Shown here: in pieces, positions 8,809-17,378 of the stretch
Numbering within the stretch: position 1 is the first letter of the stretch
Layout of the letters: the number at the start of each line of letters is the position of its first letter
Assembly: GCF_000241345.1 (NCBI RefSeq)
Contig: NZ_BAED01000048.1
Span: 1 to 64,000 of the forward strand
Length of the DNA: 64,000 nt
From: Gordonia amarae NBRC 15530
Lineage (GTDB): Bacteria; Actinomycetota; Actinomycetes; Mycobacteriales; Mycobacteriaceae
Reading direction: 5' to 3'
Notes under the pieces: generated by a model
The model's database searches: none
What the model saw: only the letters and a program-made list of their open reading frames with translations
Told to the model about the DNA's origin: nothing
Position numbers and translations under genes: made by a program

Positions 8809-11800
8809 ATGTTCGACAAGGTATTGGTGGCCAACCGCGGTGAGATCGCGATCCGCGCATTACGCGCGGGGTACGAGTTGGGGGCCCGGACCGTCGCGGT
8901 CTTCCCCTACGAGGACCGCAATTCGCTGCACCGCTTCAAGGCCGACGAGGCCTATCAGATCGGGATACCCGGCCACCCGGTCAGGGCTTACCTGTCGATC
9001 GAGGAGATCGTCGGCGCGGCGGTGCGCTGCGGCGCCGACGCAATATACCCCGGCTACGGCTTCCTGTCGGAGAATCCGGGTCTGGCGGCGGCGTGTGCCG
9101 AGGCCGGAATCACCTTCATCGGCCCGCCCACCTCCGTGCTGGAGCTGACCGGCAACAAGGCGACGGCCGTCGCCGCGGCCAAGGCCGCAGGGCTGCCGGT
9201 GCTGTCGAGTTCGGAGCCCAGCGCCGACGTCGAGGAGTTGCTGGCGGCGGCCGCCGATATGCAGTTTCCGGTGTTCGTCAAGGCCGTTGCCGGCGGTGGC
9301 GGGCGTGGCATGCGCCGCGTCGAGACCATCGACGAACTCGCCGACGCGATCGCTGCGGCCTCGCGTGAGGCCGACACCGCGTTCGGTGATCCGACGGTGT
9401 TCCTGGAGCAAGCCGTGGTCAACCCACGGCACATCGAGGTGCAGATCCTCGCCGACACCCACGGCAACGTCATCCACCTCTACGAACGCGACTGCAGCAT
9501 GCAGCGCCGCCACCAGAAGGTGGTCGAGCTAGCGCCGGCGCCCAACCTCGACCCGGAGATCCGGGACCGGATCTGCGCCGACGCCGTCGCGTTCGCCCGC
9601 CAGATCGGGTACTCGTGCGCCGGTACCGTCGAGTTCCTCCTCGATGAGCAGGGCCGGCACGTGTTCATCGAGATGAACCCGCGCATCCAGGTGGAGCACA
9701 CGGTCACCGAGGAGATCACCGACGTCGACCTGGTGGGTGCGCAGGTGCGCATCGCGGCGGGGGAGACCCTGGCAGATCTCGGCCTGTCGCAGGAGTCCAT
9801 CAAGATCCGCGGCGCCGCGCTGCAGTGCCGCATCACCACCGAGAACCCGGCGGAGGGTTTCCGGCCCGACGTCGGCCGCATCACCGCCTACCGTTCGCCG
9901 GGTGGTGCCGGTGTCCGGCTCGACGGCGGCACCAACCTCGGTGCCGAGGTGGCCGGTCACTTCGACTCGATGCTGGTCAAACTCACCTGCCGGGGTCGGG
10001 ATTTCGAGACCGCCGTGGCCCGGGCCCGGCGCGCGGTCACCGAGTTCCGCATCCGTGGCGTCGCCACCAACATCCCGTTCCTGCAGGCCGTCCTCGACGA
10101 CCCCGACTTCCGGGCCGGCCGGGTCACCACCTCCTTCATCGACGACCGGCCGTGGCTGCAGATGTCCAAGGGCTCGGCCGACCGCGGCAGCAAGATCCTG
10201 TCGTACCTGGCCGACGTCACCGTCAACAAGCCGCATGGTGAGCGGCCCACCAAGGTGTACCCGCGCGACAAGCTGCCCGCCGTCGACCACCATCTGCTGA
10301 CTTCGCCACCGGACGGTTCGCGGCAGCGCCTGCTGCAGCTGGGGCCGGAGGGCTTCGCGGCCGACCTGCTGGCGAGCAAACGGCTCGGCGTCACCGACAC
10401 CACCTTCCGCGACGCGCATCAGTCGCTGCTGGCGACCCGCATCCGCACCAGCGGCCTGATCGCGATCGCGCCGTACATCGCCGCACTCACGCCCGAGCTG
10501 CTGTCCGTCGAATGCTGGGGTGGCGCGACATACGATGTGGCCCTGCGCTTCTTGAAGGAAGATCCGTGGGATCGGTTGGCGCAGTTGCGAGAAGCCATGC
10601 CCAACATCTGTCTGCAGATGCTGCTGCGCGGTGCCAACACCGTCGGCTACACGCCGTACCCCACCAAGGTGACCACCGCGTTCGTCGCGGAGGCCACCGA
10701 GGTGGGTATCGACATCTTCCGGATCTTCGACGCGCTCAACAACATCGAGCAGATGCGTCCGGCGATCGACGCGGTCCGCGAGACCGGCACCGCCGTCGCC
10801 GAGGTGGCGATGAGCTACACCGGCGACCTGTCCAACCCGAACGAGGAGCTCTACACCCTCGACTACTATCTGCGTCTGGCCGAGCAGATCGTCGACGCGG
10901 GTGCGCACATCATCGCGATCAAGGACATGGCCGGTCTGCTGCGCGCACCGGCCGCCACCACGCTGGTGTCGGCGCTGCGCAAGGAATTCGACCTGCCGGT
11001 GCACGTGCACACCCACGACACCCCGGGCGGTCAGCTCGCCACTTACCTCGCCGCGTGGCAGGCCGGTGCCAGCGCCGTCGACGGTGCCAGCGCGGCCCTG
11101 GCCGGCACGACGAGCCAGCCGGCACTGTCGGCGATCGTCGCGGCGGCCGCCCACACCGACCGCGACACCGGACTCGACCTGGGGGCGGTGTGCGATCTCG
11201 AACCGTACTGGGAGGCCGTGCGCAAGGTCTACGCGCCGTTCGAGTCGGGCCTGCCCGCACCCACCGGCCGCGTCTACACCCACGAGATCCCCGGCGGTCA
11301 GCTGTCCAACCTGCGGCAGCAGGCCATCGCCCTCGGTCTGGGCAACCGGTTCGAGGCCGTCGAGGAGGCGTACGCGGCCGCCGACCGGATGCTGGGCCGA
11401 CTCATCAAGGTGACACCGTCGTCGAAGGTCGTCGGTGACCTGGCGCTGGCGCTGGTGGGCCGCGGCATCACCGCGTCCGAGTTCGCCGCCGACCCGTCGT
11501 CGTACGACATCCCGGATTCGGTGATCGGGTTCCTGCGCGGCGAACTGGGTGATCCGGCCGGTGGCTGGCCCGAGCCGCTGCGCACCATCGCCCTCGAGGG
11601 CCGTGCCGCCGCACCGGCTCCCAAGGACCTGTCCGAGGAGGATTCGGCGGCGCTCGACGAGCCGGGCCGCAAGCGGCAGGAAACGCTGAACCGGTTGCTG
11701 TTCCCCGGCCCGACCCGCGAGTTCGAGGACCATCAGGAACAGTTCGGCGACACCTCGACGCTCTCGGCCAACCAGTTCTTCTACGGCCTGCGCTACGGCG

Positions 11801-12198
11801 AGGAACACCGGGTGGAACTGGAGAAGGGCCACGAACTGATCATCGGACTCGAAGCGGTCAGCGATCCCGACGAGAAGGGCATGCGCACCGTGATGTGCGT
11901 GCTCAACGGCCAGTTGCGGCCGGTCGCCGTGCGCGACCGGTCCGTCGACGCCGAGGTGCCGTCCGCGGAGAAAGCCGACCGTGGCAACCCCAACCACATC
12001 GCCGCCCCGTTCGCCGGCGTGGTGTCGCTGTCGGTGGGTGTCGGTGACGTGGTGGCCGCCGGTGCGGCGATCGGCACCATCGAGGCGATGAAGATGGAGG
12101 CCACCATCACCTCGCCCGTCGAGGGGAAGGTGACCAGAGTCGCCATCGGCGAGGTGGCGCAGGTGGCGCCGGGTGACCTGCTGATCGTGCTCGGCTGA
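8809..12198 (+). CDS. pyc: Pyruvate carboxylase
   Basis: The 1129-residue single-chain enzyme makes oxaloacetate from pyruvate, bicarbonate and ATP. Domains in order are biotin carboxylase with its ATP-grasp (residues about 1–450, glycine loop GGGGRGMR near 165), the carboxyltransferase TIM barrel beginning at DTTFRDAHQS near 530, a conserved PYC/OADA region to about 1000, and a biotinyl domain with EAMKMEA, the modified lysine being K1095. Length is normal for alpha4 enzymes. The ATG at 8809 fits family starts (MFDKVLVANRGEIA) better than an in-frame GTG two codons upstream. Its place directly after prpDBC suggests it replenishes the oxaloacetate used by PrpC. Biotinylation would need BirA, encoded at 28158. 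Confidence 0.96.
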   Translation: MFDKVLVANRGEIAIRALRAGYELGARTVAVFPYEDRNSLHRFKADEAYQIGIPGHPVRAYLSIEEIVGAAVRCGADAIYPGYGFLSENPGLAAACAEAGITFIGPPTSVLELTGNKATAVAAAKAAGLPVLSSSEPSADVEELLAAAADMQFPVFVKAVAGGGGRGMRRVETIDELADAIAAASREADTAFGDPTVFLEQAVVNPRHIEVQILADTHGNVIHLYERDCSMQRRHQKVVELAPAPNLDPEIRDRICADAVAFARQIGYSCAGTVEFLLDEQGRHVFIEMNPRIQVEHTVTEEITDVDLVGAQVRIAAGETLADLGLSQESIKIRGAALQCRITTENPAEGFRPDVGRITAYRSPGGAGVRLDGGTNLGAEVAGHFDSMLVKLTCRGRDFETAVARARRAVTEFRIRGVATNIPFLQAVLDDPDFRAGRVTTSFIDDRPWLQMSKGSADRGSKILSYLADVTVNKPHGERPTKVYPRDKLPAVDHHLLTSPPDGSRQRLLQLGPEGFAADLLASKRLGVTDTTFRDAHQSLLATRIRTSGLIAIAPYIAALTPELLSVECWGGATYDVALRFLKEDPWDRLAQLREAMPNICLQMLLRGANTVGYTPYPTKVTTAFVAEATEVGIDIFRIFDALNNIEQMRPAIDAVRETGTAVAEVAMSYTGDLSNPNEELYTLDYYLRLAEQIVDAGAHIIAIKDMAGLLRAPAATTLVSALRKEFDLPVHVHTHDTPGGQLATYLAAWQAGASAVDGASAALAGTTSQPALSAIVAAAAHTDRDTGLDLGAVCDLEPYWEAVRKVYAPFESGLPAPTGRVYTHEIPGGQLSNLRQQAIALGLGNRFEAVEEAYAAADRMLGRLIKVTPSSKVVGDLALALVGRGITASEFAADPSSYDIPDSVIGFLRGELGDPAGGWPEPLRTIALEGRAAAPAPKDLSEEDSAALDEPGRKRQETLNRLLFPGPTREFEDHQEQFGDTSTLSANQFFYGLRYGEEHRVELEKGHELIIGLEAVSDPDEKGMRTVMCVLNGQLRPVAVRDRSVDAEVPSAEKADRGNPNHIAAPFAGVVSLSVGVGDVVAAGAAIGTIEAMKMEATITSPVEGKVTRVAIGEVAQVAPGDLLIVLG

Positions 12199-12214
12199 CA
12201 CGCAGAGCCTCCGT

Positions 12215-12248
12215 AGTCCGGTCATGTAAACAGTCCGGTCAGGTAAAC
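12215..12248 (+). repeat. Tandem 17-bp direct repeat after pyc
   Basis: Two adjacent 17-bp units, AGTCCGGTCATGTAAAC and AGTCCGGTCAGGTAAAC, differ at one base and lie just beyond the pyc stop and just before a hairpin. They could be binding sites for a regulator of the downstream oxygenase gene or a simple duplication. Confidence 0.7.
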
Positions 12249-12295
12249 GGGCCGTGGCACTCTCCCGCGAATGCGCCGGGGAATGCCACGGTCCG
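12248..12295 (+). terminator. Probable pyc terminator hairpin
   Basis: CGGGCCGTGGCA at 12248–12259 pairs with TGCCACGGTCCG at 12284–12295 (one wobble pair), leaving a 24-base loop. TTCCATTTTC follows shortly after. The position, 50 bases after the pyc stop, suits transcription termination. Confidence 0.5.
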
Positions 12296-12540
12296 TTCCA
12301 TTTTCAGGGCCTTCGCCTCACGGTTTACGCCGGTGTAATGCCGATTAGCAGCCGCGCAATGTGCGGCGGGTCTACTGGTCCCCGCGAATACCGATTGCAC
12401 GAATCGAGGGTCCGCCCCTTGCGGGGTGCGGCGGGGTTGCGGTGGTGGAGCGCACGGCCGGAGGCGGCCGGGTGTTCACGCTGTCCGAAAAGACGTGTGG
12501 TCATCGCGTTGTGGCAGCTCAACCCCGAAAGGACACGACA
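12296..12540 (+). other. Structured leader region upstream of the oxygenase gene
   Basis: No gene is convincing here. The stretch contains several short hairpins, for example CCGCCCC…GGGGTGCGG near 12413–12432, GGCCG…CGGCC near 12451–12464 and CGATT…AATCG near 12391–12405. A GAAAGGA ribosome site lies at 12527–12533 before the GTG at 12541. It could be a long 5' untranslated leader with regulatory folding, but it matches no riboswitch class I recognise. Confidence 0.35.
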
Positions 12541-13521
12541 GTGACCTCCTACGACATGACCGAATTGAACCGCGAATCCCAGATGGGCGCGGTCGGCACC
12601 GAGACCACCGACCGCGAGGTGCGCCGCATCTCCATCGCTGACTTCGAGGAGCGCTTCGACGAGATCGCCGACGAACTATGGGCCGCGGCCACCGACATCG
12701 GCTTCTTCCAGGTCGTCGACCACGGCATCCCGCAGGACATCGTCGACGGTGTGTTCGCGATGGCCAACAAGTTCTTCCACCTGCCCACCGAGGTCAAGGA
12801 GCAGTTTCCGCTCAAGAAGGGCACCAACGCCGGCTGGGAGTTCGCATCCCAGGTGCGCCCGTCCACGGGCACCGCCGACCAGAAGGAGTCCTACCAGTAC
12901 ACCAAGCCGCGCATGGACGGACTGTGGCCCAGCGAGGACGAACTGGCCGGATTCCGGTCCACCGTCGAGGATTTCGAGGCCCGCTGCTGGAAGATCGCGA
13001 TGGACCTGCTCGGCTGCTTCGCGGTGAAACTCGGGCTGGACCGGGACTTCTTCACCAAGGCCCACGACCCGTCGTCGGACACCTACCAGAGCACCCTGCG
13101 GCTGCTGTACTACTACGCCTTCCCCGAGGAGATGCTCGGCGACCACAGCATCTGGCGGGCCGGCGCGCACACCGACTTCGACGCCCTCACCCTGCTGTTC
13201 CAGCGCGACGGTCAAGGTGGCCTGCAGGTGCTGCCCGGTGCGGAGATGGCGGGGCAGGAATGGACGCCTGTCACCCCGTCCGACGACGCCATCACCTGCA
13301 ACATCGGCGACATGCTGATGCGCTGGTCCGACGACAAGCTGCCGTCGAACTTCCACCGGGTGCGTCCGCCGCGCGAAGGGGAGTCGCTCGATGCCCGGCA
13401 GTCGATCGCGTTCTTCGCCCAGGCCAACACCGACGTCCTCATCGAGAGCCCGGAGGGCAAGTACCCGCCGCTCACCGCCGCCGAGTACCTGGCGCAGCGG
13501 CTCAAGGCCAACAACGTGTAG
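12541..13521 (+). CDS. Isopenicillin N synthase-like 2-oxoglutarate/Fe(II) oxygenase
   Basis: The 326-residue protein shows both parts of the family: the DIOX_N region (residues 27–140, including GFFQVVDHGIP) and the 2OG-Fe(II) oxygenase double-stranded helix. Iron ligands are H210 and D212 (AHTDFD) and H272 (NFHRV). R286/S288 (RQS) are the usual 2-oxoglutarate-binding pair, so a 2-oxoglutarate enzyme is likelier than a true isopenicillin N synthase. The substrate is unknown. It sits alone between pyc and metE, close to purine and propionate genes, without biosynthetic partners. GTG was chosen as start because GAAAGGA lies seven bases upstream. A longer in-frame reading back to 12361 lacks family similarity. 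Confidence 0.85.
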   Translation: MTSYDMTELNRESQMGAVGTETTDREVRRISIADFEERFDEIADELWAAATDIGFFQVVDHGIPQDIVDGVFAMANKFFHLPTEVKEQFPLKKGTNAGWEFASQVRPSTGTADQKESYQYTKPRMDGLWPSEDELAGFRSTVEDFEARCWKIAMDLLGCFAVKLGLDRDFFTKAHDPSSDTYQSTLRLLYYYAFPEEMLGDHSIWRAGAHTDFDALTLLFQRDGQGGLQVLPGAEMAGQEWTPVTPSDDAITCNIGDMLMRWSDDKLPSNFHRVRPPREGESLDARQSIAFFAQANTDVLIESPEGKYPPLTAAEYLAQRLKANNV

Positions 13522-13531
13522 TCCTCACGCC

Positions 13532-13644
13532 AATTGAGGTGCGAGGTTGCCCAGCGACCGAGCCTCGAAACCTGGTGAGACGACAATGTCATCTTGCGGG
13601 GTTTCGAGGCTCGTCGCTTGCGCTCCTCACACCTCAACCAGCGG
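13532..13644. repeat. Palindromic intergenic repeat, family R1, complete copy
   Basis: The left arm 13532–13579 (AATTGAGGTGCGAGG … GAGCCTCGAAACC) and right arm 13594–13644 (GGTTTCGAGGCTCG … CACCTCAACCAGCG) are inverted copies. The element fills the space between the convergent oxygenase and metE genes and could act as a bidirectional terminator. Confidence 0.85.
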
Positions 13645-13652
13645 GGGTCCTG

Positions 13653-15929
13653 CTACAGACCGGCGCGGACCTGCTGCGTCGCCTCGACGAGGTTGGTCAG
13701 GGATGCCACCACCTCGTCGGCGCCGCGGGTCTTCAGGCCGCAGTCGGGGTTGACCCACAGGCGTTTCGGATCAATGGCTTTGATTGCCGCCGAAAGTGAT
13801 TCGGCGATCTCCGCGGTGCAGGGAACGCGCGGGGAGTGGATGTCGTAGACACCAGGACCAACACCGTTGGCGAAGCCGGCGGCGTTGAGGTCGTCGAGCA
13901 CCTCCATCTTCGACCGGGCCGCCTCGATGGAGGTGACGTCGGCGTCCAGAGCCGCGATCGCGCCGATGACCTCACCAAACTCCGAGTAGCACAGATGGGT
14001 GTGGATCTGCGTGTCGTCGGCGACACCGGAAGTGGACAGCCGGAACGCCCGCACCGCCCAGTTCAGGTACGCCGGTTTGTCGGCGTCCCGCAGCGGCAGC
14101 AGCTCGCGCAGGGCGGGCTCGTCCACCTGGATGATGGCCGCACCGGAGCGCTCCAGATCCACCGTCTCATCGCGGATGGCCAGCGCGATCTGGTTCGCCG
14201 AGTCGGCGAGCGACTGGTCGTTGCGGACGAACGACCAGGCCAGAATCGTCACCGGACCGGTGAGCATGCCCTTGACCGGCTTCCCGGTCAGCGACTGTGC
14301 GTAGCTGATCCACTCAACCGTCATGGCTTGCGGCCGAACGACATCGCCGTACAGGATCGGCGGCCGCACGCAGCGGGTGCCGTACGACTGCACCCAGCCG
14401 TTGGCGGTGGCGACGAAACCGTCGAGTTGCTCGGCGAAGTATTGCACCATGTCGTTGCGTTCGGGTTCGCCGTGCACCAGCACGTCCAGGCCGATTTTCT
14501 CCTGCAGCGCGATCACGTCGGCGATCTCGGCGCGCATCTTCTCCACGTAGGCGGCCTCGTCGATCTCGCCCTTGCGTAGCGCGGCCCGCGCGATCCGGAT
14601 GGCCGAGGTCTGCGGGTAGGAGCCGATCGTGGTGGTCGGCAGCGCGGGCAGGCCCAGCTTCGCCTGCTGGCGGTCCAGCCGGGTGCTCGCCTCGCCGCGG
14701 GTCACATCGGCGTCGGTGATCGCGGCCAGCCGGGACCGGACCTCTTCGTTGTGCAAGCGGGGGTCCGTGACCCGGGTCGCCAGGGCGGCACGGCTCGCGT
14801 CGAAGGCCGCGGCCCGCGATTCGCGGCCGTCGCGCAGCGCCTTTGCCAGGACCGATACCTCGGTGTACTTCTCGTCGGCGAAGGCCAGCCAGCCGCGCAG
14901 ATTGTCGTCGAGGCCGGTCTCGGGTTCGAGGCTGTACGGCACGTGCAGCGTCGAGCAGGAGGTGGACACGGCCAGCGAACCGGCGGACCCGAGGAGGGTG
15001 GCCAGGGTCCCGAGTGCGTGGTCGAGATCGGTGCGCCAGATATTGCGGCCGTCGACCACGCCCGCCACCACCAGCTTGTTCGCCAGTTCCGGAACCGCGG
15101 CGACGGCGGCTACGTCGCCCTCGACCAGGTCGACGGCGATACCTTCGACGCCGGTGCGGGCCAGCGCACCGAGCGCGGAACCGGGATCACCGAAGTAGGT
15201 GGCCACCAGCAGCGCCGGGCGGCGGGTGACCGCCGATAGCCGCCCGTAGACGGCCTCGGCCAGCTCGGGGAGGCCGTTGATCGCGTCGGTGACCAGCGAC
15301 GGCTCATCGAACTGCACCCATTCGACGCCGGCGTCGACGAGGTGGTCGAGCAACTCGAAGTAGGCGGGCAGCACGTCATCGATGCGGGTGATCGGTGCCG
15401 CCGCGCCGTCGACGGCCTTGGCGAGGGTCAGGAAGGTGATCGGGCCGACCACGACGGGACGCGCCGGGATGCCGAGCGCGTGCGCCTGTGCGACCTCGGC
15501 GAGGATCTTCTCCGGGCGCAACGTGAAGACGGTGTCCGGGCCGATCTCCGGGACCAGGTAGTGGTAGTTGGTGTCGAACCACTTCGTCATCTCCAGCGGA
15601 GTGACATCGGCGTTGCCGCGGGCGGCGGCGAAGTAGCGGTCCAGCGGATCGGCGATGGCCGCGACCCGGGCGGGGAGCGCGTCGAGCATGACCGCGGTGT
15701 CGAGGACCTGGTCGTAGAACGAGAAGGTGTTGACCGGAATGGAGTCGAATCCGTTGTCTTTCAAGCGGGTCCAGGTGTCGCGACGCAGCCCGGCGGCCGT
15801 TTCGGCCAGTTCGGCGGCCGCTACCCGTCCGGCCCAGTAGCCCTCGACGGCGCGCTTGAGTTCGCGGTTCGGCCCGATCCGGGGTGTCCCGAGCACGGTA
15901 GTGGTGAACGGCCGGTAGTTGTTCGGCAT
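13653..15929 (-). CDS. metE: Cobalamin-independent methionine synthase
   Basis: This 758-residue enzyme transfers a methyl group from 5-methyltetrahydropteroyl-triglutamate to homocysteine. Both family domains are present: an N-terminal MetE barrel from [13 protein letters not shown] and the C-terminal catalytic barrel beginning at TTIGSYPQT. Zinc ligands are H645 and C647 (HTHLCYSEF) and C730 ([10 protein letters not shown]). An AGGAG site lies about ten bases before the ATG. A cobalamin riboswitch sits about 165 bases upstream in the same transcript. When B12 is plentiful this should switch the gene off in favour of the B12-dependent MetH, as in M. tuberculosis. The 15930–16089 stretch holds GC-rich hairpins that may form the expression platform. 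Confidence 0.96.
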   Translation of the reverse strand: MPNNYRPFTTTVLGTPRIGPNRELKRAVEGYWAGRVAAAELAETAAGLRRDTWTRLKDNGFDSIPVNTFSFYDQVLDTAVMLDALPARVAAIADPLDRYFAAARGNADVTPLEMTKWFDTNYHYLVPEIGPDTVFTLRPEKILAEVAQAHALGIPARPVVVGPITFLTLAKAVDGAAAPITRIDDVLPAYFELLDHLVDAGVEWVQFDEPSLVTDAINGLPELAEAVYGRLSAVTRRPALLVATYFGDPGSALGALARTGVEGIAVDLVEGDVAAVAAVPELANKLVVAGVVDGRNIWRTDLDHALGTLATLLGSAGSLAVSTSCSTLHVPYSLEPETGLDDNLRGWLAFADEKYTEVSVLAKALRDGRESRAAAFDASRAALATRVTDPRLHNEEVRSRLAAITDADVTRGEASTRLDRQQAKLGLPALPTTTIGSYPQTSAIRIARAALRKGEIDEAAYVEKMRAEIADVIALQEKIGLDVLVHGEPERNDMVQYFAEQLDGFVATANGWVQSYGTRCVRPPILYGDVVRPQAMTVEWISYAQSLTGKPVKGMLTGPVTILAWSFVRNDQSLADSANQIALAIRDETVDLERSGAAIIQVDEPALRELLPLRDADKPAYLNWAVRAFRLSTSGVADDTQIHTHLCYSEFGEVIGAIAALDADVTSIEAARSKMEVLDDLNAAGFANGVGPGVYDIHSPRVPCTAEIAESLSAAIKAIDPKRLWVNPDCGLKTRGADEVVASLTNLVEATQQVRAGL

Positions 15930-16089
15930 GAGTAGTGTTCTCCTGCAATGCAAGTGGATGACCACCGCCCTTGCGGAGAGAAGTCTCGGGGCCCCGTCGG
16001 CGCCGCCCGGGAAAGGGCACGCCGAAACGCCTGTCGACCACTCGCCCTTATCCACGAGGCGGTGAGTCACCGGACGCGGCGCGCCCGGT

Positions 16090-16290
16090 ACAACAGGCAG
16101 GTCTTCGGACTTACCGGCGTGCGCTTGCTGCGCTCCTACTGGCCGTCGCTTCCCGGGCTCTCACCCAGTGCTGATAGACGGCGGTCGTTCCGGCATACCG
16201 CTGCGGGACAGTTCCGGATTCACACCGGATTCCCTCTTGTCGTCGCCGATCGGGGCGCAGGGGCTCCATAGTTGCTCCGGTCGGCGAACC
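16090..16290 (-). promoter_or_regulatory. Cobalamin (adenosylcobalamin) riboswitch upstream of metE
   Basis: Reading the minus strand, the conserved elements appear in the expected order: GGGAATCCGGTGTGAATCC, then AACTGTCCCGCAGCGGTA, then AAGTCCGAAGACCTGCC near 16096–16113. These match the conserved core of the cobalamin aptamer, including the B12-box-like segment. Orientation and position fit control of metE. The exact 5' boundary is an estimate. Confidence 0.92.
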
Positions 16291-16354
16291 AGTTGCGCCG
16301 TCCACCATAGCGATGGTGATGCCACCGGCCAACCCTGAGGTGTCCGGACACACA

Positions 16355-16385
16355 GACGCCCATACGCCACCGGCGCATGGGCATC
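16355..16385 (-). terminator. Terminator hairpin after uraH
   Basis: GACGCCCATACGCC (16355–16368) faces GGCGCATGGGCATC (16372–16385) as a 14-bp stem with two non-Watson–Crick positions and a three-base loop. It begins 17 bases beyond the uraH stop and would end the uraD-uraH transcript before the metE riboswitch. Confidence 0.6.
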
Positions 16386-16401
16386 TAAGGGTGAGGAGCG
16401 G

Positions 16402-16728
16402 TCAGCTGCCGCGATAGGTGGAATAGGCGAACGGGCTCAGCAGCACCGGAACGTGGTAGTGGCGGCCGGGATCATCGACCTCGAAACAGATGTCGACCTC
16501 CGGGTAGAAGGCTTTGATGTCGTTCTCGGAGAACCAGCTTCCGGTGTCGAACACCAGATGGTAGATACCGGCCACCAGTGCAGCGGTGTTGATCTGGGAG
16601 ATACGTCCGTCGGCGTCGGTGGTGCCGGAACTCAGTTCGGTGCCGGAGGCGTCTTGCAGTGACACCGCCACACCTGTTGCGGGAGCGCCGGTTACGGCGT
16701 CGAGTACGTGGGTGGACAGTCCGGTCAT
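16402..16728 (-). CDS. uraH: 5-hydroxyisourate hydrolase
   Basis: This 108-residue transthyretin-like protein hydrolyses 5-hydroxyisourate, the unstable product of urate oxidation, to OHCU. Family hallmarks are present: H7 in LSTHVLD, R42, H92 in HYHVP and the C-terminal YRGS tetrapeptide (105–108), which separates the enzyme from true transthyretin. Its ATG overlaps the uraD stop by four bases (ATGA), so it is the second gene of a uraD-uraH operon and works immediately before UraD in the pathway. A hairpin terminator follows the stop codon. Confidence 0.95.
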   Translation of the reverse strand: MTGLSTHVLDAVTGAPATGVAVSLQDASGTELSSGTTDADGRISQINTAALVAGIYHLVFDTGSWFSENDIKAFYPEVDICFEVDDPGRHYHVPVLLSPFAYSTYRGS

Positions 16729-17258
16729 GATGCGGCTCCCTCTTCGTTGAGACCTCCGGCGGGGGTGAGCATGCGGATCAGCCTGCTGCGGTTGATCTTT
16801 GCCAGCTCCGCACGCATCACCCGGCGTTCGGTGGCCGGGTCGTTGCGGATGCGTTCCTTGAGGATCGCCAGCAGTTCGGCGGCCGGCCTGCCGTTGGCGA
16901 ACACCAGGTAGACGTGGCCGAAGCGGTCCTCGTAGGCGGCGTTGAGTTCTTTGAGTTCGGCCAGTACCGCCGCATCGGCACCGGTGACGCCCGACTGCTC
17001 ACGCGCCGACGACGGATTGTCGGCGCGGTCGCCGATCCGGGGGTGGCCCGACAGCGCCTCGTCGAGGTCGCCCTCGCTCAGCTCGGCCAGGATCAGGTCG
17101 GCATACTCCAGCAGCGCCTCGTCGTCGGAAAAGGGACGCGCCGCCGCCACGCGGATCGCCCAGATCGTCGAGCTGCAGCACGCGTAAAGCGTGCTGATCG
17201 CCTGCCTTTCGGTGAGTTCGTTGAAACTGGGCAAACCTCGCCAATCAACCCTTCGCAC
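16725..17258 (-). CDS. uraD: OHCU decarboxylase
   Basis: The 177-residue protein converts 2-oxo-4-hydroxy-4-carboxy-5-ureidoimidazoline to (S)-allantoin. It carries the catalytic His in SGHPRIGD (H72) and the EQS motif at 87–89, followed by FGHVYLVFANGR, all typical of active members. The GTG start gives normal family length. It is preceded by AAGGTAGG, which could be a ribosome site, while TAAGGT seven bases upstream could equally be the -10 box of a leaderless promoter. uraH follows with a four-base overlap. The upstream permease gene on the same strand carries a second, altered copy of this domain. Confidence 0.93.
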   Translation of the reverse strand: MRRVDWRGLPSFNELTERQAISTLYACCSSTIWAIRVAAARPFSDDEALLEYADLILAELSEGDLDEALSGHPRIGDRADNPSSAREQSGVTGADAAVLAELKELNAAYEDRFGHVYLVFANGRPAAELLAILKERIRNDPATERRVMRAELAKINRSRLIRMLTPAGGLNEEGAAS

Positions 17259-17265
17259 GGGTCCT

Positions 17266-17271
17266 ACCTTA
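17266..17271 (-). promoter_or_regulatory. Possible -10 box or ribosome site for uraD
   Basis: TAAGGT lies seven bases before the uraD GTG. The same bases form part of a plausible AAGGTAGG Shine–Dalgarno site, so the sequence alone does not decide between leadered and leaderless expression. Confidence 0.3.
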
Positions 17272-17325
17272 GGGGGATATCCGGCGCGGGGCGCGCCGGG
17301 ACTGTGACTTGTTGCTTGTCGCGGG

Positions 17326-17371
17326 GTCCCGGCTCCCGGTGGCGGTGCGGACCACCACCGGGAGCCGGGAC
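17326..17371 (-). terminator. Strong hairpin terminator after the permease gene
   Basis: A perfect 17-bp stem (GTCCCGGCTCCCGGTGG at 17326–17342 with its complement at 17355–17371) and a 12-base loop lie eight bases beyond the permease stop. It should separate the permease transcript from uraD-uraH. It has no clear U tract, which is common in actinobacteria. Confidence 0.7.
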
Positions 17372-17378
17372 ACACCTT

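Noticed and set aside
9529..12225. Very long reading frame on the minus strand opposite pyc
   Set aside because: It is the high-GC mirror of pyc, Arg/Gly/His-rich and without family motifs, while the plus strand has a complete pyruvate carboxylase.
12361..12540. N-terminal extension of the oxygenase back to an upstream ATG
   Set aside because: The extra 60 residues have no family similarity, and a good ribosome site precedes the GTG at 12541.
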